Assembly: GCA_018679295.1 (NCBI GenBank)
Contig: JAHHLP010000287.1
Coordinates: 1 to 8,415, forward strand
Reading direction: 5' to 3'
DNA length: 8,415 nucleotides
From: Rhodothermia bacterium
GTDB lineage: Bacteria; Bacteroidota; Rhodothermia; Rhodothermales; JABDKH01
The translations under genes and the position numbers were made by a program. Below the pieces are notes generated by a model, which was not told the origin of the DNA, did not search any database, and was given only the letters and a program-made list of their open reading frames with translations. This document shows positions 1 to 6,000 of this stretch, in pieces (within the stretch, counting starts at the first letter, position 1; the number at the start of each line of letters is the position of its first letter).

Positions 1-3000
1 ACGGATACAGGATCGAGCCCGCGGCATCAGCCTTCAGCAGATATCCGAGGCCTGGATCCATCTGTGTCAGCGATCCTACCCAGCCCGATCCATCGTATTG
101 CGCGAACTGATACTGGCTTTTGACTAGGTCGTCCGTCGTCGCCGTTGGGGCGAGCGAGGCGAGTGCTTCGTCGACTGTCATCGCCGTCTGCGGCAAGTAA
201 CCGATCCAGTTCCACCCGGAAACCACGTCGACCGGTGTTGCCGCCGGATCAACCGAGGGTCCACCAAGGACGAGCGTATTGGCGTTTGCCGTTTTGATCA
301 GATACGTATGACCCGGTTCGATGCTGCTCAGCGAACCGACCCAGCTGCCGAGTCCCTGGTCGTAGACGCTGAATGCGGTCTGGCTCTTGACGACGTCTGA
401 CGAACGTGCGAGCACGCTCGAGAGGACGTCGGATACCGCCGTGCTCCCCGGCTCTCGGTTCAGTGAGAACCAGGTCCATCCCGACGCAAGGCTGATGGCC
501 TGCTGCTCGAGCTCGTCCGTTGCATTGATGGCGACGGGCTGCTCGGGCGTTCCGAGTCCCGACCCCGCGACGAACGTGAACGTGCGGTCCGTGCCGGCAG
601 AGACGTCGCAGTTCGAGGCATCGAATGCGCGCATGGTCACCGTCTCGCCTGACGGATTGTTGGAGTAGACCGTCAGGTTTACGCGATTCGATCCCGCAGA
701 TACGTCGCTGACGTTTGCGACTCCGCGCAGCTGGTTGCCCACGAAGGCTGCGACCCGGTCGTTCGTGTCGTCGGATACGACCCCGTCGACGAACAGCTGG
801 CCGGTGACCGTCATGCTGTACTGGAAACCTGCCGCATCGACGGTCCAATCGTCGAGTTCACAGACTGCCTTCAGGTACAGCAGAGCATCGCCCGCGGCCG
901 TCTCGGCGGCGAGAGTGTCCAGCGTCCCGGGTGTCATCTGCGACGCATCAACTTCGAAGTCGATTGTTTCGCTGCCCCCAGGCGGCAACGATCCGTTCGC
1001 TACCGACGGCGAAAGCCATGCAGGCACGTTTGCCAGCGTGTACGACACTTCCTGTGCGCGGCCGTTGATGAGGTCGGCGCGCAGGTTCGTGTCCCCTAGT
1101 ATGTTGACGGTCAGGTTGGTCGGGCTCCACGTGAACGCGCTGCGCTGGACCGTGAACTGCCATGCGATCGGATCGCTGATCGTGTTGCCGGCCCGATCCG
1201 AGGCCACGCTCGGATTCGACTGCCCGTCAACGACGCCAGTGAGCATGTCGACCTGCAGCAATCGGTTCTCGGCCTGTGTCCAATCATAACCGCTGTCCGG
1301 GACGAGTATCACGGTGCGGCCGTCGCAGACGGGTGTGATCGGTATCTCGGCTCCTGCGTCCGGACCATCGACGTACGTCAGCGTGGTGTTCTTCCCGACA
1401 CCTTCTGTGTCAATCGATCCGCACTCCATCGCTTCGTCGAAGGTGATAGCGATGTCGTCGCCGAGGGCGAGGATCTCGTCACTTGGTTCGGGTGCGCCGA
1501 AGACGAGGGGCGGTTTGGTGTCGACGATGCCGGTAATGACATCGGAGTACACGCGTGCACCACTGCCCGCTTCCGCGCATTCGGTGAACGCGCGCATCTC
1601 GTAGAGTCCGTTGCGCAGTGCCGGGCTTGGTTGCCAGACGGACGACCACGATGTAGCGTCGGCGGCGAGTTCGCTCGTGGCGACACTAAACTCAAGCGGC
1701 CAACGCCTCGGAGTCTCGTCGCCTGCCACCCGGTATTCGACTCCGAGAATTGCGACAGAGTCCGTCTCCGACACGCCGATCCTAAACTCGTTGAGAATGA
1801 TCTCGAGCCCGTCTGCAATCGTCGCAGCGTTGAGCGACCAGTTTTCTTTCGGCCTTAGGATCGCAATGTCGCTGCAGGGGGCGTCAAAGAAGACGTCGAA
1901 CCGAGCGGTATCTGACAGCTGAATGATGCCATTTCCGTTCAGGCCGCCGTCCGCCCAGATCGGATACTCCCCGGCGGGGTATAGTTGGACCTCGAGGCCC
2001 TCGTACTGGTAGCGGTTAGGACCCCGCCGGGCCGTCAGTGTCACCTCCTGCGTCTGGTCAGCGTCGATCCAGAACGAAAGACCCGCGTGAATTGGGGCGC
2101 CGTTGGCACTTAGTATCGCGCCACCCGGATTCGCTGTGTGCACCGTACGGAGGATGTATTCGCGTGTCTCCTTGCTGTCTCCCGCATTCGTAAGAGACAT
2201 TGTAAACGTGGCCGGATCGTTCGGTGCTACGTCTTTGAGGACCGGCGGATTGATTGCGATCTGAGCCCTGTCACGCGGCTGCGTTCCCGGTTCCCAGGGG
2301 TTGGAGCTTCGCCCGCTTCGCAGTCGGAAGATTGGCGTCGTGAACGTGATGTCGTCAACGACGTCAACGGTGAACGAATCGCCGATGTCGTTGTCCTTTA
2401 GGGTGTAGCCTACGGTGTGCTCGTCTGCCCGTGTACGCGAAAACCCGAAGGAACCGCCGACACCGACGGCTAGCCCCGTTTTGAGTTCTGCACCGTTGCC
2501 GGCAATCGTACCGGCAATCGTCAAGTTCCAGTTTTGCTTGTAAGCGACGCTCACGTTTGCCGAGAAAGTGCGGCTGCGCGACATGGCGTGCGAGTAGTCG
2601 TAGGCTGCGCCTGCATCGAAGGATCGATTCACTGGCTCGGGAAGACCAATCTGCGCCGCAGCGTCTTCGACATCCCGCCGACACTGTGCCCGATCAGCCT
2701 CGTTTTGCAGTTGATCATCGCAGGCGTCCTTTTGATCACGAGTCAGTTCCGCTCGCAGACGCTCGAGATCGCGTTCCCTATCTTCGAGAAGCTCCTCACA
2801 CTCGGCCCGCACGTCATCATCCGACACGGAATCGCAATCGCCGAACGAGACGAGCTTCTCCAGCGTGTTAAAGTGAAGCTGAGCTTGCCAGTTATCTACC
2901 GCGTCGGTGAGTGCGTCGGAGTTTTCTGGATCGAGAGTGGCCAAGTTCTCAAGTTGAGGCACTACCGTGTTGCTGATGTGCGCCTGGCTATACGTGTAGA

Positions 3001-6000
3001 TTGTCTCAAACGTCGTTTCCGGGTCAAGCCCAACCCGCAGCGCTTCATCAAGGCTAAGCTCGCAGGATTGCGCTTCCTCTAGCTCATCGCTCAGAGCAAA
3101 AATGAAGTTCGTTCCAGTTCCAACGAATACGTCGGCATCTGCACCGATAAAGTTGGGAGACGACGATGTCGAGATCGTCTCGCCAATCGTGGCACAGAAT
3201 TCCCATCCACCTCCAAGCGTTACGCTTGCCGACAGCTTGAATCCCTTAGCGTTCTTCACTTCCAGGTCTGTCTCAACGTCGAAGCCAATGAATCCGGCCT
3301 CGAACTGAACACCGTTCTCAATCTCAAGCTGACCGCCGAACTCGCCGCTCAACGTTCCGCTTATGTCAATCTTGTTGCACACCTTCTCATTCTGCCTAAG
3401 AAAGCTAGACGATCCGTCTCCGGGAGGGTCTCGTAGAATGTGCAGCGGAATATTGGTGGTCGGCAAGGTTGTGAACGTGCCGGCCCTAGCTAGACCGCCA
3501 GTAACAATCGCCCATGCAGTCTCCGTAGTCGACGGTCGGTTCGGAACATCGACGACGGCCGTCAGGGACTTCTGGAACGATCGGTCTACGCCGTCGACGG
3601 TTCTTCCCTGAAAGATGCTGGGGGTGTTGGCGTACGTTTGATAGGGATCGCCTGCTTTCGGTCCGGGGCTCCCGTCCGGAAGTTCGTCTTGGTCTTCGAG
3701 GTACACGGCCACCCCGTCCGTATTGGTCGCGAGCTCAATGCCTGCATCCTGATCATTGATTTCGTCGAACACGGTAACTGTTGCCTCATCGACAGGGCAT
3801 AGCAATCCACCGCCGAAATCCTCCGTGGCCGAGATTGAGAGCACGATTGGTTCCACCCGATCTCCTGGCTGCTCCAGTAGCGGAACCCTGGGCAGAGCCC
3901 GTGTCACGCCACCGTCGCCTACGAACTGAAAGGTGGACTCCGTGCAGCTCGATGCGTCACTGTTCTCCAATCCGGCAATCTGCACGCTCAGTGGAGCGTG
4001 ATAGATCAGGTCCAGTGTGTCGTCGGCTGCTGTGAGGTCAACGACCTGAGCGCCAAGATTGTCGTAGAAAGCAATGATGTCTGCGCGAAGCGCGTCGTTG
4101 GTCGCTTGCACGTCTACAACTTCCACCAAGTATGTCTGTGGAGGAAGCTGCGTGGCGTAGTCCCCCTGCACAGAGATTTCTCTCTCGAAGCAGCCGTTCT
4201 CTGTGTGGATCCGCAGCGTGGCAGATCCGATATCGATGGCGCAACTGCCACCGAAGAAGCCGGAAAGCGTCCTCGTCTTAGTGCTGATGAAGTTGACTCC
4301 GGGCACATCGTCCTCAACAAACACCAGGGTGTCCGATGGTATGAAGGAGTGGAAGTCGCCTGGGTCCTGTGTGCTCACCAGGCGCGGCTCAAGTAGTCTG
4401 AGGTCGACGAGATCGGATGATGGGCTCGAAGAGACGCCAAACGTGCCGTCCAACTCGGAGGTGCCGCGCAACTCGCCATCCAGATACATCTCAACATCCG
4501 GAACCGGGCATTCGCCTCCCTCAAAAGTCACCAGACCGGATATCGTGAAGACCGTCTGGTCGATGAAGTCCACTTTGTTCTGGACGGGACTTTCGCTGCT
4601 AAGCGTAACCGTCGCGAAACCCGGATCGAATGAACGCTGATCCCGGGACGGCGTAATCGTGAACGAACCGGAGGTGCCGTAACGCAGATTTGTCAGCTCA
4701 TAGTTGCCTTCGAAATCTGTCGTCGTGCAGACGTCCAGCGGCGCACTCTCGCCCGTCCAGTACACGCCTCCCTGAAGGAGTCCGTGCCCGGCCGTCGTGG
4801 TGACGTCCGGAGCTGCGTTACGCGCTCCCTGATCGAGCGCCCAGTAGGCAATGAGTCCATCTTCGTTGCCGGTCAGCGATCGCGACCGATCGGTGTCAGT
4901 CTGAGCGACGCTCCGAGTGACATCCCAGATCTGGACTTCGTCGATCGCGCCGTTGAAGAAGGACGCGTCGGCGTCGGCGTCCTTGCCCAGCAGGAGCGTC
5001 CCTGACATGATCTGGGCCTGTCCGGCAGCGGGAGCGTGCGTAATCTCCAGCGAACCATCGAGATAGACGCGGATGTTTGTCGCGTCGCCGATGATCGCGG
5101 CGCTATGCCAGTTTCCATCGTTGACATCGGTCGTGCCCGTGGAGCATCCATCGATGCAGGTTTGAAGCTTGCCGCCGGTGATCTCCAGCGGATGGAGGTC
5201 GGTGTCGCTCGACAACAACTTCTGATCCGCGGAAGACGTCGTCCGGAACCACACCAGCATGGTAAAGCTGTCGAGTCGCAGCTGGTTCTGGAAAGTTGTC
5301 TGCACATACCCGCCTTCACCATCCAAGAGCAGCGCCTGGTTCGGATTGGGGTCCGGGCAGACGCTGACGTCCGCTGTGCCTCCGCCGCTCCTGGCGGCAA
5401 CGCGACCCCCGATGACTCCGTTGGGCGGTCGCCAGCCGACGTCGCATGTACGCAAGCTTTCCGAGTCGCCATCAATCGCGGCAACGCAGTATTCGTACGC
5501 CGCACCGGCTGCCGCATCGACGTCGTTGTACACCTCCACGTTCACGTCGACCTCGTCATACACTTCGAGCCCGCCGCCTGCGGCGCTGCGATAGATCCGG
5601 TAGCCCTCTTCGGCGTCGGTCAGGTCCTTCCAGGTCAGTTGAATGCGATCGTCGCTCGTACCGTCGGTGGCTGCAACGTCGCCCGGGGGGTTGAGGGCAG
5701 ACGGCAAAACAACCGGGGTAAAGTCGAACGGAATGACGACGACTGCGCCCGCATTTGCCGCAGGCTGATCCGTTCCCGGTGCACCGACCACGTAGTATCC
5801 GTTGCCAATAGCAACCGATCTGCCAAACTCGTCGGCGTTGGTCGGTGTCAGTGACGCAACCGAGGCGTCGTAGCGAGTGGGTCCGTCCCAGCTTTCGAAG
5901 ATGGGATCCCATCGGTACGCATAGACTGCCCCTTTGCCGCCGTCCTCGTCCGGCGCTCCAACCAGCGCCTCGACGAGATCTGCCGTTTGATAGATCGCAA

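Larger units (their letters stand above)
2321..3376 (-). other. Glycine-rich beta region with embedded helical segment; possible aerolysin-type fold (residues 1680-2031)
   Basis: The segment has three parts. Residues 1680-1775 alternate polar and apolar residues in long strands (IDISGTLSGEFGGQLEIENG; FKLSASVTLGGGWEF), including ADVFVGTGTNFIFAL. Residues 1776-1930 are mostly helical and hold the coiled coil listed separately. Residues 1931-2031 return to alternating strands (RSRTFSANVSVAYKQNWNLT, then KTGLAVGVGGSFGFSRTRAD) and end GDSFTVDVVDD and TTPIFRL. Ser/Thr-rich alternating strands with a Gly-rich hairpin are the hallmark of aerolysin-like beta-pore-forming modules, but this resemblance rests on pattern alone. 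It could equally be a structural beta-domain. Confidence 0.4.

Noticed and set aside
735..1289. Plus-strand ORF of 184 codons
   Set aside because: It is antisense to the Big_5-like and BACON-like domains. Its Ser/Ala/Val-rich translation has no domain signature.
2534..3082. Plus-strand ORF of 182 codons with a hydrophobic-looking stretch
   Set aside because: It is antisense to the coiled coil. Glu/Asp/Leu/Arg codons read in reverse give hydrophobic residues, so the apparent membrane-like segment is an artefact.
4873..5517. Minus-strand ORF of 214 codons in another frame
   Set aside because: Its product is Arg/Ser/Thr-rich and low in complexity, typical of an out-of-frame reading of the LamG-coding stretch.
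5036..5854. Plus-strand ORF of 272 codons, the longest complete ORF in the window
   Set aside because: It lies antisense to FN3 domain 6, LamG and the last FG-GAP repeat, whose motifs are clear. Its translation has no recognisable domain, and high-GC coding DNA commonly leaves long open antisense frames.
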